IMG/VR virus record: IMGVR_UViG_3300036785_001389
Coordinates: 1-45,596 of that record
Direction: 5' to 3' (one strand)
DNA length: 45,596 nt
From: a virus
In this document: piece by piece, positions 9,005-17,621 of the stretch
How the letters are laid out: each line of letters opens with the position of its first letter
Numbering within the stretch: position 1 is the stretch's first letter
Translations under genes and position numbers: made by a program
The notes under the pieces: model-generated
The model's database searches: none
Told to the model about the DNA's origin: nothing
The model's input: the letters and a program-made list of their open reading frames with translations, nothing else

Positions 9005-10020
9005 CACTGACTCGCTGTTGTGCTCGTTGCTGCGACGGCTGGATTCGATGGAATGGTCAGCGTATTGATGCCTGTTAGTTGCGGGTCAGATAGTCCGTTA
9101 GCTGAAGCAATGCTTTCCCATAGGGATGGGTCACCATACTGATCTGATGAAACCTGATATAAGTTGCCACCAGAAATTGTGATCGTCCTTACACCGTCCG
9201 CTGTCTGTCCCGATTGCACATTTTTATTCAGCCGACTCAGCACATTGTTAAGCTGATAAAGCGCGGGCAATTTTGTGGATTGGTCAACTTGCGCCAGCAC
9301 GTTATTGATTGTGGTCGAGACTGGATTGCCTGGGATAATTCCGCCCAGCGTGGTTATCTGATTAGCTGCCGACTCTACGGTTAGAATAGTTGAGTGAATG
9401 ACATTTCGAGCCGCGATGATAGGACGAACGACAGTTTGGATAGTATCAACAGTCGCATGGGCAAAATCAGTTACCTGCTTCACCGCACTTTGCACGGTAT
9501 TCACGGCGCTCGTAACATCCGCCACGTTGATTACACTTGATAGGCCAAGAGCGGTACCAACATCGCTATTCACTAAAGCATCAAGCGTACCAGTAAGAGC
9601 ATCTATCGAATTTGGCGTGTCATCGCGAGACACTACAGCCACTTCTATCGAATAGGGCCTGCGGTAGATGAACTCATACACCGGCGTGAAGTTGGTTATA
9701 ACTACCGTGAAGCTGTACTGGTCAAGCGTTAATGCAATCTGCTGACCTGCATCTCTAAGTCGCTCTAAAGCCTGCACGCGGCTTTCTGTCTCTGGCCCGG
9801 TAAAGATACCAGTCCATGTGATCGCGTCATACTCAACACCCAGAACGTCAACAGTACGACGGCCACCTATCATTTGATGGATGACCGTCTTTTGTTTGCC
9901 TGGGATGGCAATCCGCTCTGGAACCTCAAAGTCGAGAAATTCGAAGTCGCCCAATATTAATCGAGTCGAAAACGGATCCATGCCTTGAGCAAAGCTGTTT
10001 AAAAAGCTGAGAAAAGCCAT
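9004..10020 (-). CDS. DNA circularisation N/Mu gpN-like tail protein with LysM-like end
   Basis: 338 residues. The N-terminal 130 residues (e.g. GGRRTVDVLGVEYDAITWTG, about 53-72) match the gpN/DNA-circulation N-terminal family that sits between tape measure and hub in Mu-type tails. The C-terminus (about 285-330, NLYQVSSDQYGDPSLWESIA ... INTLTIPSN) is a LysM-type segment as seen in the tube-initiator/baseplate proteins of contractile systems. GAGGT 5 nt before ATG. Overlaps the next gene by one base. Confidence 0.8.
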   Translation of the reverse strand: MAFLSFLNSFAQGMDPFSTRLILGDFEFLDFEVPERIAIPGKQKTVIHQMIGGRRTVDVLGVEYDAITWTGIFTGPETESRVQALERLRDAGQQIALTLDQYSFTVVITNFTPVYEFIYRRPYSIEVAVVSRDDTPNSIDALTGTLDALVNSDVGTALGLSSVINVADVTSAVNTVQSAVKQVTDFAHATVDTIQTVVRPIIAARNVIHSTILTVESAANQITTLGGIIPGNPVSTTINNVLAQVDQSTKLPALYQLNNVLSRLNKNVQSGQTADGVRTITISGGNLYQVSSDQYGDPSLWESIASANGLSDPQLTGINTLTIPSNPAVAATSTTASQ

Positions 10021-10023
10021 GGA

Positions 10024-12432
10024 TTACCTCGGGAATTGGTTGCTGGTAGCGCCAGGTGACAGCATGAGCATGGTGCTATCAAAACCACTAGTACTGGATG
10101 GTTGCTTAGTCAGTTCCTTAATCCAGTATTTCATGGTGCCTTCGCCAACCTTTTTACCATCAAGAATGCTATTGACGTTTAGCACCACAGGTTGTGAAGC
10201 CTTTGGAGGGACGGCTGGAGCTGGGTATTTTGTTGGGTTTATCAGGCTGCGGTAATCTGCTGCAGCATTTGGGTTAGCAACTGGATTAAACCTCGCGCCT
10301 CCTTTTGATGCTTCTGCAGTAGTTTGCTTAAACGTCTCATCAATCTTGCCATTCTTATACCAGTCGTAAACACTATATGCGGCATAAGCAGTTATGGCGG
10401 TAATAGCCCCCAACACTACCGCCGGAAGCCCTCCGATCGCAGTTGACAATGCTGGTAAATATTTGGCAGTACTAAGAAGCTTAATTCCATCGCCAACCAG
10501 ACCCAGTGGTTTAATGATCGCATCTGCAGCATGCTTCAAAATCCACATTCCACCACTAACCCCCGCCAATCCAACGACAATAGCCATGCTTGAGGTCGCG
10601 AACTTGGTGATGTTAGGGTTGTTTTTGGCAAAATCAGTTACCGTTCTTAGCGTATCCGTCAGCTTTAATACAAATTTTGTGGCCAGGTCTAACAATCCGC
10701 CATCCTTGCCCATTGCTAATTGGAAGTCCTTCCATTTGGCTTCAAAGTCCAAAACTTTACCATTGTATGTCCCGCCGACAGCCGAGGCTGCGGGGTCTAA
10801 TCCTCTGGCTTTTTTGTATGCCTCTTCTGAGTGCTCAATCGTTTTCAATTGCTTGTCGATTAAGTTCAGCATCATGCCGCCGGTGCTACCACCGATCATG
10901 GCGTTTTCACGCTGTATCTCAGCCTCAGTCAATCCACGCTTCTGATATGTCGGCAGCAGAACATTTTTATAAAACTCAGTAGCGCCTTCTTTTGATAACA
11001 TTTCAGCATTAACAAGCGGATTTCCTTTGAACCGCTTAATGCCCCCCATGCTATTAAGCTCTACTTTTGAAGCGTCCCACACACCACTTTCCATCAGGTC
11101 ATGAACAACCTGATTAGGTAGCTTGATGATGCCGTTTAAACGGTTATAGAGGGTTCTGTTTGCAAAGCCAGCAGTGCTACCTTTCATTTCACCAATGATT
11201 GGCTCTAATCTTGCAAATAGTGCTTCATCTGATAGGTTTTGCGCCGAGGTGCCCGCACGTGCCATAAATTGCCGATACTGGCTGAAATCAACGTTACCAC
11301 CGGACGATTGAATTGCTTTAAATCCAGCATTCATTAGATCATTGAAGCGCTCAGCGCTTTTAAGGCCCCCTGCCATTTCAACAAATCGCAGCATGTCCAT
11401 CTGCTTAGCTTCAGCCATTGCTCTTGCATGCGGATCTAACGCCGTCATGGCAAAATTCATCTTCGCCATGACCGGAGCTGCAAGTTTAGCCCCCCTCAGT
11501 TGGTCTTCAAGGGACGATGCGCCAGACTCACGAAACACACCTTGCGCTTCAGTTAAATACAGAAGCATGTCAGAGTTTGAAGCGCCCATGACCTTTGTTG
11601 CCTGGGCGTACTTTTCAGCATCCTTCAGAGCGGCGTCGCCAAGGCCATATTGATTGAATTTTTCAGTGATTGTTTGGTACTTGGCGGCCTCATCAACGAA
11701 TCCTTTCATCACCCTGAAGCCAATATAAGCAGTGGCCATATTTGTAATGGCATCATCACGGCCCGATCGAGGGAAGCCATTATAACCGCCGTTACCGCTG
11801 CCGTTACCGCCATTACCCCAACCACCTGGTGGCACTCCGTTTTTCCAGCCGTTGAATGTATTAAATCCCCCGCTGCCGCCGCCAGATATCGGATGCCCTC
11901 CTAGTGGAATTAGGCCACCACCCCGACCACCACCACCGCCAGAACCACTAAATCCTATACTTCCGCCCGATGAGCCTGCGGCATAACCCAATAGAGCGCC
12001 ACCAACTGGGATGGCTGCCCCATCGAAAGTCCTTCCGCCCAGATATCCGGCTGGCCCTCTATTCTGCATGGGGATGTATTCACCCTCACGCACAGACGAA
12101 GGGCCGACAGCATTATTATTTCTTGTGATCACCTGAAGCGACGTAACAGCAGAGGCCATTGCATTCGTATTCGCTGCCGCAGACTTCATTGCACCGGCAT
12201 AGTCCTTTGCCTGCTTTGTTGCGCCTGACAGTGGCGACTGGCCAGCTTTCGCCATTTTTTTTAGCGCGTCTGTGGCCTGATTGGCAGCTTTTGTGATGTC
12301 ACGGAGATCTTTGGTTATCTGTTGGAAACGTTCATGTAGTGCCAGGGCATCACGGCTAACTGCATACAGTACGCGGCTAATCTGGTCGTTAACAGATAAT
12401 TGTACTGCTACGCGATAGGCTTGAATATCCAT
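10024..12432 (-). CDS. tail tape measure protein
   Basis: 802 residues, the longest protein of the window, in the canonical place between the chaperone genes and gpN. N-terminal about 90 residues are helical and coiled-coil-like, followed by a Gly/Ser/Asn-rich linker (about 130-225) and a long helical body. Hydrophobic segments lie at about 610-690 (SSMAIVVGLAGVSGGMWIL; AVVLGAITAITAYAAY), as in tape measures that enter the host membrane. By the usual rule of about 0.15 nm per residue this predicts a tail near 120 nm, an inference only. AGAGG lies 5 nt before the ATG. Confidence 0.9.
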   Translation of the reverse strand: MDIQAYRVAVQLSVNDQISRVLYAVSRDALALHERFQQITKDLRDITKAANQATDALKKMAKAGQSPLSGATKQAKDYAGAMKSAAANTNAMASAVTSLQVITRNNNAVGPSSVREGEYIPMQNRGPAGYLGGRTFDGAAIPVGGALLGYAAGSSGGSIGFSGSGGGGGRGGGLIPLGGHPISGGGSGGFNTFNGWKNGVPPGGWGNGGNGSGNGGYNGFPRSGRDDAITNMATAYIGFRVMKGFVDEAAKYQTITEKFNQYGLGDAALKDAEKYAQATKVMGASNSDMLLYLTEAQGVFRESGASSLEDQLRGAKLAAPVMAKMNFAMTALDPHARAMAEAKQMDMLRFVEMAGGLKSAERFNDLMNAGFKAIQSSGGNVDFSQYRQFMARAGTSAQNLSDEALFARLEPIIGEMKGSTAGFANRTLYNRLNGIIKLPNQVVHDLMESGVWDASKVELNSMGGIKRFKGNPLVNAEMLSKEGATEFYKNVLLPTYQKRGLTEAEIQRENAMIGGSTGGMMLNLIDKQLKTIEHSEEAYKKARGLDPAASAVGGTYNGKVLDFEAKWKDFQLAMGKDGGLLDLATKFVLKLTDTLRTVTDFAKNNPNITKFATSSMAIVVGLAGVSGGMWILKHAADAIIKPLGLVGDGIKLLSTAKYLPALSTAIGGLPAVVLGAITAITAYAAYSVYDWYKNGKIDETFKQTTAEASKGGARFNPVANPNAAADYRSLINPTKYPAPAVPPKASQPVVLNVNSILDGKKVGEGTMKYWIKELTKQPSSTSGFDSTMLMLSPGATSNQFPR

Positions 12433-12472
12433 GGTTGCCTCTTGTGGTAATCAGCAAGCAGGCTAATTACTA

Positions 12473-13024
12473 TTAGTTTTTGGTTTCATCTGGGGTAAAG
12501 ACAAACCCTGACGTGCGCGGATATGCTTGGAAAATCCACTCTGGCAATGTCATTGCGTGAATGCCATGATCTTTGTGCCGATGGAATTTTTCGTGAAGCA
12601 CAAGCATGTTAGCCATGCTGTCAATGAAGGTTTCAGGCATCAGCGGGTTGAATTTCGCCCAATCAAAACCACGGTATTCCGCTAGCTTGCAGATCGCCCA
12701 CAGAAGAGAGTGCTCAGCCTTATAGGTTTCACCTGTTGGCGCAGGCAAGTCATTCTGCATATCCAGAATAGGCAGTTCGGTGATCGCCCCCGTTGCTACG
12801 CCCTTAACTACAGCCCAATCAACAGCATCGGTAAACGCCCATTCGCAGAATAAATGGTGATATTCAACGCCAGTTTTCATGCCACTGATCGCACATGGCA
12901 GCCCTGCTTTGTGGCCTTTGGATTTTGTCTGACGGAAGGTTAGCGATTCTTTGCGTGGAGGGTGATCTGGGTAAAACACGTCTTCTGTTATCGAATCTTT
13001 CTTTTCGTGCTCGTTTTTGACCAT
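12473..13024 (-). CDS. HNH-like protein lodged between tail chaperones and tape measure
   Basis: 183 residues, soluble. The spacing of conserved polar residues resembles an HNH/His-Me finger: PCAISG (Cys44), EYHHLFC (His56, His57, Cys60), then NMLVLHEKFHRHKDHGIH with Asn139, His144, His148, His150, His153 and His156. The first Cys pair is incomplete, so metal binding or catalysis may differ. HNH proteins inserted in tail operons are often free-standing homing-type or packaging nucleases; here function is unknown. AGGT 5 nt before ATG. It is followed by a 40-nt gap before the tape measure gene. Confidence 0.55.
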   Translation of the reverse strand: MVKNEHEKKDSITEDVFYPDHPPRKESLTFRQTKSKGHKAGLPCAISGMKTGVEYHHLFCEWAFTDAVDWAVVKGVATGAITELPILDMQNDLPAPTGETYKAEHSLLWAICKLAEYRGFDWAKFNPLMPETFIDSMANMLVLHEKFHRHKDHGIHAMTLPEWIFQAYPRTSGFVFTPDETKN

Positions 13025-13044
13025 GATTTACCTGGCTTTGGGCA

Positions 13045-13070
13045 ATAAAAAACCCCGCATGCGCGAGGTT
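13045..13070 (-). terminator. terminator after the secreted-protein gene
   Basis: Minus strand AACCTCGC-gcat-GCGGGGTT followed by TTTTTTATT. Lies directly downstream of the gene at 13095-13457 and isolates it from the next gene. Confidence 0.75.
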
Positions 13071-13094
13071 TATTAATATGGCTTAATGATATTT

Positions 13095-13457
13095 CTACTT
13101 TGCTGGCTCTAGAAAGTTTTGGTATGCATACCAAACATCCCCAGATCGTGGCTCTTTCAACGACACAAACAATCTGCCCTTATCGGCATATCCGGGGATT
13201 GTGTAGTCTTCGTATTTAACGATGGTTAGCGGCTTGGCTGAATACGTTATACATGAGCCATTATTCAGCCCACTCAGGTCAGGGGTTAAGCCATCCCGTA
13301 GACTTTCTGCGATAACTCTCGAATCAACTGCCTTTTCAAGAGTGCGACATACCCAGCCGTTATCTTTTATCTGTACCTTGTCGCCTTGATTAAATTGTGA
13401 AGCCTGAGCAGTCATGGACAAAGTAAGCAAAGCCAAAAAAGCGACAATTGTCTTCAT
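13095..13457 (-). CDS. small exported protein, possible moron
   Basis: 120 residues from the ATG at 13457, chosen because GAGGTG lies 8 nt upstream. It begins MKTIVAFLALLTLSMTAQAS, a clear Sec signal peptide with likely cleavage after AQA, leaving a roughly 100-residue periplasmic protein with two Cys (about 37 and 69 of the precursor) able to form a disulphide. No lipobox. It is the only exported protein inside the virion block, has its own terminator, and a possible promoter upstream on the minus strand (TTGCAT-18-TGATAT near 13480-13510). That makes it a moron candidate, perhaps altering the host envelope or blocking superinfection. Function unknown. Confidence 0.7.
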   Translation of the reverse strand: MKTIVAFLALLTLSMTAQASQFNQGDKVQIKDNGWVCRTLEKAVDSRVIAESLRDGLTPDLSGLNNGSCITYSAKPLTIVKYEDYTIPGYADKGRLFVSLKEPRSGDVWYAYQNFLEPAK

Positions 13458-13520
13458 TGATACGCACCTCATATGAATTATCTGTTGAGGATATCACCGA
13501 AAACAATCAATACAATGCAA

Positions 13521-13958
13521 CTAAATTTTCCTGAACCCGCGCATCAAGCACCTTCCAATTTCCTCACCCAAGAAGTCTAGCTTCTTGACGTAAGCCGGGC
13601 CGATAAACGGACGCGGTGGAATGGTTGATGTGCCCACTTCTTGCCAGAAGCCAATTTCTGATTTGGTGCCAATTATCGCAGCCAGCCCCATAACTTCATG
13701 CTGAATTGTATCACGCAGCTCCCCGCTGCGCAGCAAGGGCTGATCTTCTGAGTATCCATGCCTAGCCCTATCGGCCTTCGTCCCATCAGCAAGAGTCGCC
13801 CATGCGTTAAATGGGCCAACTGCTTGCTGATAAACACCTAATTCATCCTTGGCTTCCTTTTCCACTTCCTGCGCGAACACCTTAACGCCTAGCGCGAGTT
13901 GAAACTCCATCGTCATGGCGGCAGACGCAAAGGCTTTAGCTAATTCATCTAATTCCAT
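13521..13958 (-). CDS. HK97 gp10-like / virion morphogenesis protein
   Basis: 145 residues from ATG 13958 (GGAG 8 nt upstream; an in-frame TTG 3 nt earlier is less likely). Pattern of the gp10/gpG morphogenesis group: a helical N-terminal half, then PLLRSGELRDTI (about 73-84) and TIPPRPFIGPAY (about 111-122), with the RPFIGPA element highly typical. These proteins complete the head-tail joint or tail terminus. Unusually, it lies after the tail chaperones instead of with the connectors. The ATG overlaps the stop of the frameshifted chaperone frame by one base. Confidence 0.6.
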   Translation of the reverse strand: MELDELAKAFASAAMTMEFQLALGVKVFAQEVEKEAKDELGVYQQAVGPFNAWATLADGTKADRARHGYSEDQPLLRSGELRDTIQHEVMGLAAIIGTKSEIGFWQEVGTSTIPPRPFIGPAYVKKLDFLGEEIGRCLMRGFRKI

Positions 13959-14514
13959 CAATCAGTCTCCACCCAGCGCATTCCCGACCAATCAAACTCA
14001 TTGCCTTCAAACTCACTAAACACTACCGACATAGCAAATCGTTCGTGTTCCAGAAGGCTTTCCACCTGAAATACTGCCTTGAATGGAACCCCGTTTTTCA
14101 CAAGCCAGCATCGACTGCGGAAATCGGGGTTCTTGGCTAGTTTTTTGCGGCAGATTCCATCGCGCTATCACCGTCTTGAGCGCGTGGATACATCAAATCA
14201 AGCACAGCTGCCATGCCATCCTTGCCGAGAATAGTCAGCATACCTTCGATCTGTGCTTTCGTTTGTGGCAGCGGGTAAACATCACCATCAATCGACTCAA
14301 CTTTAGCCGCAGGCATTACATAGGCATTCAGATATGCCATATTTACAGATGCTTCTGCACCAATCGCCAGGATGATCCTTGATTCTTCCAGTGGGCCAAG
14401 TTCGCGGATTTTAATCACGCGCCCCTTAGCATCGGTCGCTTCGTCTTTTTTGACTTCTACCACTTTCTCTACTGCTGCTTTTTCACTTGAATCATGTACG
14501 GTTAGCTTTGCCAT
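13958..14514 (-). CDS. long tail assembly chaperone made by -1 frameshift
   Basis: Predicted 185-residue product: residues 1-125 of the 14137-14514 frame, a -1 shift on A-AAA-AAC at 14146-14140, then 60 more residues (LAKNPDFRSR ... MRWVETD) ending at the TGA at 13960-13958. The extra 60-residue frame has no start codon or ribosome site of its own at its beginning, is entered only by the shift, and stops one base into the next gene's ATG. P2 E/E', lambda G/GT and Mu gp41 make long chaperones this way. The long form would coat the tape measure and recruit tube subunits. Confidence 0.75.
14086..14146 (-). promoter_or_regulatory. programmed -1 ribosomal frameshift signal
   Basis: Slippery heptamer AAAAAAC (14146-14140) immediately before the zero-frame stop TAG. 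After a 7-nt spacer comes a perfect 8-bp stem GAACCCCG (14132-14125) / CGGGGTTC (14093-14086). Its 31-nt loop may hold a smaller CAG/CTG hairpin. Heptamer, spacer and stem together match the standard architecture. Confidence 0.8.
14137..14514 (-). CDS. tail assembly chaperone (short form)
   Basis: 125 residues, mostly charged and helical at the N-terminus (AKLTVHDSSEKAAVEKVVEV) with a compact middle section (RELGPLEESRIILAIGAEA). It sits between tail tube and tape measure genes, the universal place for tail chaperones, and ends in a slippery AAAAAAC-TAG. Several connected features (size, site and frameshift) support the call more than sequence similarity does. Start has a GGG-rich weak ribosome site. 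Confidence 0.8.
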   Translation of the reverse strand: MAKLTVHDSSEKAAVEKVVEVKKDEATDAKGRVIKIRELGPLEESRIILAIGAEASVNMAYLNAYVMPAAKVESIDGDVYPLPQTKAQIEGMLTILGKDGMAAVLDLMYPRAQDGDSAMESAAKN

Positions 14515-14548
14515 TATGGGGCCCTATTTTTATCAACTTAATAAGTTA

Positions 14549-14980
14549 TTAGCCAACCTGAATACGGCGGCGTGCTGTCCAGGTCAGGGTCTGGCGAACT
14601 GTCTTATCACCCTCTTTTTTGCCCGGGTCTGAAACGTGGAAATTGACGTTTTGGTAACGCCATACAGAGACGCCGCCATTGGATTCAGTAATGGTTTCGG
14701 TGATTGTGCCGGTACCCAATGGAACCCCACTGTAGTAACTGTCTTCGAAGTTGGCCTGGTAAGCGTCGAGAGTGTCGTCCTGACGCTCAACCTCGATAGT
14801 GCCGCCCCAGTTTTTAGGGATGAGCAGCTCGTCGGTTTGACCGTTTAACGGCGTTACTTCGATGCTGTTCACTTTTGGCTTGGCATCAAAGCTAATCACC
14901 TTGCTAAGGCGCAAAACGCCAAATGATGTGTTTAGGTCGACGGCGATATCACGACCTAATGTGTATCCTTGTTGCGGCAT
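14549..14980 (-). CDS. tail tube protein
   Basis: 143 residues, directly downstream of the sheath gene as in most contractile tails. The fold pattern is that of a tube subunit: alternating short strands, a central acidic loop, and an Arg-rich C-terminal strand (QTLTWTARRRIQVG). Hexameric rings of this protein would form the inner tube through which DNA passes. GGAG 7 nt before the ATG at 14980. Confidence 0.82.
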   Translation of the reverse strand: MPQQGYTLGRDIAVDLNTSFGVLRLSKVISFDAKPKVNSIEVTPLNGQTDELLIPKNWGGTIEVERQDDTLDAYQANFEDSYYSGVPLGTGTITETITESNGGVSVWRYQNVNFHVSDPGKKEGDKTVRQTLTWTARRRIQVG

Positions 14981-14998
14981 GTTAGTGCTCCAGATATG

Positions 14999-15020
14999 AA
15001 AAAACCCGCCGGAGCGGGTT
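14999..15020 (-). terminator. intrinsic terminator between sheath and tube genes
   Basis: Minus strand AACCCGC-tccg-GCGGGTT followed by TTTTTTCAT; strong GC stem with T-run. Probably sets the sheath to tube transcript ratio. Confidence 0.8.
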
Positions 15021-15024
15021 CAAA

Positions 15025-16578
15025 TTAGGCCGGGGAATTCGATACCGTGACGGTAACAGAGCTGCCACCTTCGAGGTTTACGAGGAAGAAGCGCACGACA
15101 GACAGATATTTAACCTGGATATCAGCTTGCATATAACCGAGAGCAACGCGTGAGTCCGGGTTGTTTGCAGCGTTAATCTGCACGCTAAACGCGGGGCCGC
15201 CGTTTACGTCGCCGATCATGCCCTGACCTTGAAGTACGGACAGGAATGCTTCGAGGGTGCTCTTTGTCTCACGGCGCAGATCAACGGTTTGGTTCTGCCC
15301 TACTACGTAGCCAAATGCACCCGCGATGGTCAGCGAGATATAGTTGGTCATACGGGTATAAGTATCGTCGTTCTGCGTCTGATTTGAACTTGCGTTGCGA
15401 CCAGAGCGACAGCCGAAGTAGTTACCGCCCGGACATGGGTTCGTGATGACATCCAGTCGTGCAGAACTCAGTGCGCCGATTTCTGCGATGCTATATGGCT
15501 GATTTGCCAGTTGACGCTGAGTGGCGACCGCATTGCTGATTGGTTTGTTCAGAGTGGAGATATGCGGAGCGCGTGAAGCAATATTTGCTGATTCGAATGT
15601 AGCAGGAGCCAGCATGCGCTTAACGCCGTTTACAGTGTCATTCCAATAAACCCAGTCGCCAACCATGACCTTGATGCGCCAGTCATCCACGCCTGCAGTA
15701 TTCAGCGAGGTTGAGACGGTAGAATAAGTCGCGCCTGCTGGGCCCTGCGTAACAGCAAAGGAGCCTTCTGAATCTGCAAACGTCGCCATAGTTGGCCACT
15801 GAGTGGAATCAGTCAGATCAACCAAGTTCATCACTTGAGAATTGGTTCCGCGCAGTGCGTACATGCCCTTGCGGGTTGTGCTTGTGCCGTCGGTGCCGAC
15901 CAGCACAGAGTCGGTGATTGTAGTGACACCATCAGTTCCGCTAGCCAGAGTATATGACGTCGTTACGTTAGGCGCGGCGGTACCAACACCAACAGTGGCG
16001 ACAACGAGCTGAGAAGGCCCACGCACGCTTGTTTGACCGTTGTTCACTGCGCTAACCAGATTCGCCCAGAATGGCGCGCCGGAGCCTGCAATGTTGTCGA
16101 ACACTTCAGCAAACAGACCAGGGAAGTTGATTGTCAGCTTGAAGGTGTTTAACGCAGTACCAGCCGTGATTTTGGCTTGGATGGTGTTGCCCAATGTGCC
16201 GGTATAGAACGCGGTTAGTGTCACGCCAACAGCTGGCGATGATGCGATATCCATCATCGTTACAGTTGCGGCGACATCAGTCCCATCAGTCACGCGGACG
16301 GCATTGATATTCGCCGCGCCAAGCTGCAAAGCAACAGAGACCGCAGTAGCCAGGTCATATTTACGGACTTGCGCCTGACCCAAATATTGAGCCTGGTCTG
16401 ATGCTGAGCCGATCAAGTATGCACTGTTAACCGGGCCCCATGAGCCAATGCCAACAACGCCATAACCGTCAGTTGCCACGCCGTTGATATAACGTGTTTT
16501 TGGCGGGACGATCTGCACGTACAAATCCGCTGCACTGAGCGCACTTGTATTTAAACTGCCTGCCGAGTAAATGGGCAT
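15025..16578 (-). CDS. tail sheath protein
   Basis: 517 residues, a typical sheath length. N-terminus (ADLYVQIVPPKTRYINGVATD, about 16-36) and the GVVGIGSWGPVN segment are characteristic of the Mu/P2-type sheath family, in which subunits interlock by terminal arms and contract on infection. The C-terminal region (LGYMQADIQVKYLSVVRFFLVNLEGG in two overlapping pieces) matches the conserved core. GGAG 6 nt before ATG. Flanked on both sides by terminators. Confidence 0.93.
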   Translation of the reverse strand: MPIYSAGSLNTSALSAADLYVQIVPPKTRYINGVATDGYGVVGIGSWGPVNSAYLIGSASDQAQYLGQAQVRKYDLATAVSVALQLGAANINAVRVTDGTDVAATVTMMDIASSPAVGVTLTAFYTGTLGNTIQAKITAGTALNTFKLTINFPGLFAEVFDNIAGSGAPFWANLVSAVNNGQTSVRGPSQLVVATVGVGTAAPNVTTSYTLASGTDGVTTITDSVLVGTDGTSTTRKGMYALRGTNSQVMNLVDLTDSTQWPTMATFADSEGSFAVTQGPAGATYSTVSTSLNTAGVDDWRIKVMVGDWVYWNDTVNGVKRMLAPATFESANIASRAPHISTLNKPISNAVATQRQLANQPYSIAEIGALSSARLDVITNPCPGGNYFGCRSGRNASSNQTQNDDTYTRMTNYISLTIAGAFGYVVGQNQTVDLRRETKSTLEAFLSVLQGQGMIGDVNGGPAFSVQINAANNPDSRVALGYMQADIQVKYLSVVRFFLVNLEGGSSVTVTVSNSPA

Positions 16579-16596
16579 TGGCTATCTCCAAAAATG

Positions 16597-16620
16597 AAAA
16601 AAGCCGCTCATTGGCGGCTT
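16597..16620 (-). terminator. intrinsic terminator upstream of the sheath gene
   Basis: Minus strand AAGCCGC-caatga-GCGGCTT followed by TTTTTTCATTTTT, ending just before the sheath ribosome site. Confidence 0.8.
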
Positions 16621-16642
16621 GGATTTTGATGTGGGATTTTTG

Positions 16643-16795
16643 TTACTTGGCGCGTCTGATCACGTAGCAAAGATTTTCTTCACTTAAAGCAGCGATAACT
16701 TTTGCATCGTCAATAACGTCACCGCGCTTGTAATCGGCGAATGGATGCACAACAACGAGCACATAGCTCATTGCTGCTGGCGCTGAATCAGCCAT
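16643..16795 (-). CDS. 50-residue protein upstream of the sheath gene (DUF2635-like by position)
   Basis: Complete frame below normal size cut-offs: it starts MADSAPAAMSYVLVVVHPF and ends VIRRAK. AGGAG lies 6 nt before the ATG at 16795. Mu-type tails carry a 50-60 residue protein (gp38/DUF2635) just before the sheath gene, and size and site agree, though I cannot establish homology by eye. The Tyr-Lys-Arg-Gly-Asp-Val turn and basic C-terminus suggest a small structural or assembly factor. Confidence 0.65.
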   Translation of the reverse strand: MADSAPAAMSYVLVVVHPFADYKRGDVIDDAKVIAALSEENLCYVIRRAK

Positions 16796-16798
16796 GTT

Positions 16799-17620
16799 TT
16801 ACTCCTGAATGGTATGTGTGTTACCGGATTGGTCGGTGATGTTGAGAATTGGCGCAACGACTTGTGGTGCGCTTATGATTTGTGTTGTTGCGTATTCGAC
16901 GGAGTAAACAACATCACGCCGGTAGAGAGTGTTGAACTTTTGCTTATCGTCAGTCTGGTAAGTGCGGCAATAGCGCACAATGCCATGGGATTGGTCTGTG
17001 AATACTGAATCGCTGGTTTCTGATAGCAGGATATCGACTGCGCCGCCGAGCATATCTCTCAACGCTGGAGTGGGCGCCCAGACACAAATTTGGAACTCTT
17101 TTTCCTGCCGTTTTAACTCTCTTGCCGCAGAACCGATCGCCCCCACCCTTGCAACGATTTCCCTTGCAGATGGAACGGTCAGAACGTGCCCTGCGCTTGT
17201 CGCCCCGGAAATGGCTGTAGCGTATCCAGTCGCGATGCTCGTAAGTGTGTCGGTAGACTGCACTGGATGGTGATAGCCGACGCCATTAATGAGCAGGTAC
17301 AGGTTTTGCGGGACAGTTATTGTCCCTGCAAACGTCACTGTCTGACCTGAAACGGTAGCCGTTATAGTCGGCGTGCCGGGGTCGATTATGTAATATGGCC
17401 TGCCGAGCGAAGTCGGTTTTTTGCGTTCAGTGGCGAGTGGATAAACCGAGATATCTACGTTCCCCGCCTTTAGCTGCGCTTCAAGCTCGTTCGGGAGAGG
17501 CCAGCCCGGATAAACTCGAATATTCACACCAGCAATGCTGGATTGGGATGTTCCATTAGGATAAACGGCAGCGGCGATGGTGCCAGTCAGGTAGTTCATC
17601 ACATCTGATAGATCAGCCAT
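16799..17620 (-). CDS. head-tail joining / tail terminator-like protein with inserted beta domain
   Basis: 273 residues. The first 65 and last about 110 residues (RELKRQEKEFQICVWAP ... VDILLSETSDSV) have the pattern of tail terminator or neck proteins (Mu gpK position). Between them, about 75-150, lies a beta-rich insert (ITATVSGQTVTFAGTI ... VPQNLYLLINGVGYHH) that looks like a small decoration domain. It is coupled to the upstream gene (1-nt gap, TGATATG) and followed 3 nt later by the 50-residue gene. Assignment rests on position and overall pattern. Confidence 0.6.
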   Translation of the reverse strand: MADLSDVMNYLTGTIAAAVYPNGTSQSSIAGVNIRVYPGWPLPNELEAQLKAGNVDISVYPLATERKKPTSLGRPYYIIDPGTPTITATVSGQTVTFAGTITVPQNLYLLINGVGYHHPVQSTDTLTSIATGYATAISGATSAGHVLTVPSAREIVARVGAIGSAARELKRQEKEFQICVWAPTPALRDMLGGAVDILLSETSDSVFTDQSHGIVRYCRTYQTDDKQKFNTLYRRDVVYSVEYATTQIISAPQVVAPILNITDQSGNTHTIQE

Positions 17621-17621
17621 A

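Noticed and set aside
10394-11904. plus-strand frames over the tape measure gene
   Set aside because: They lie antisense to a clear 802-residue gene with a ribosome site and neighbours in register; no plus-strand start signals.
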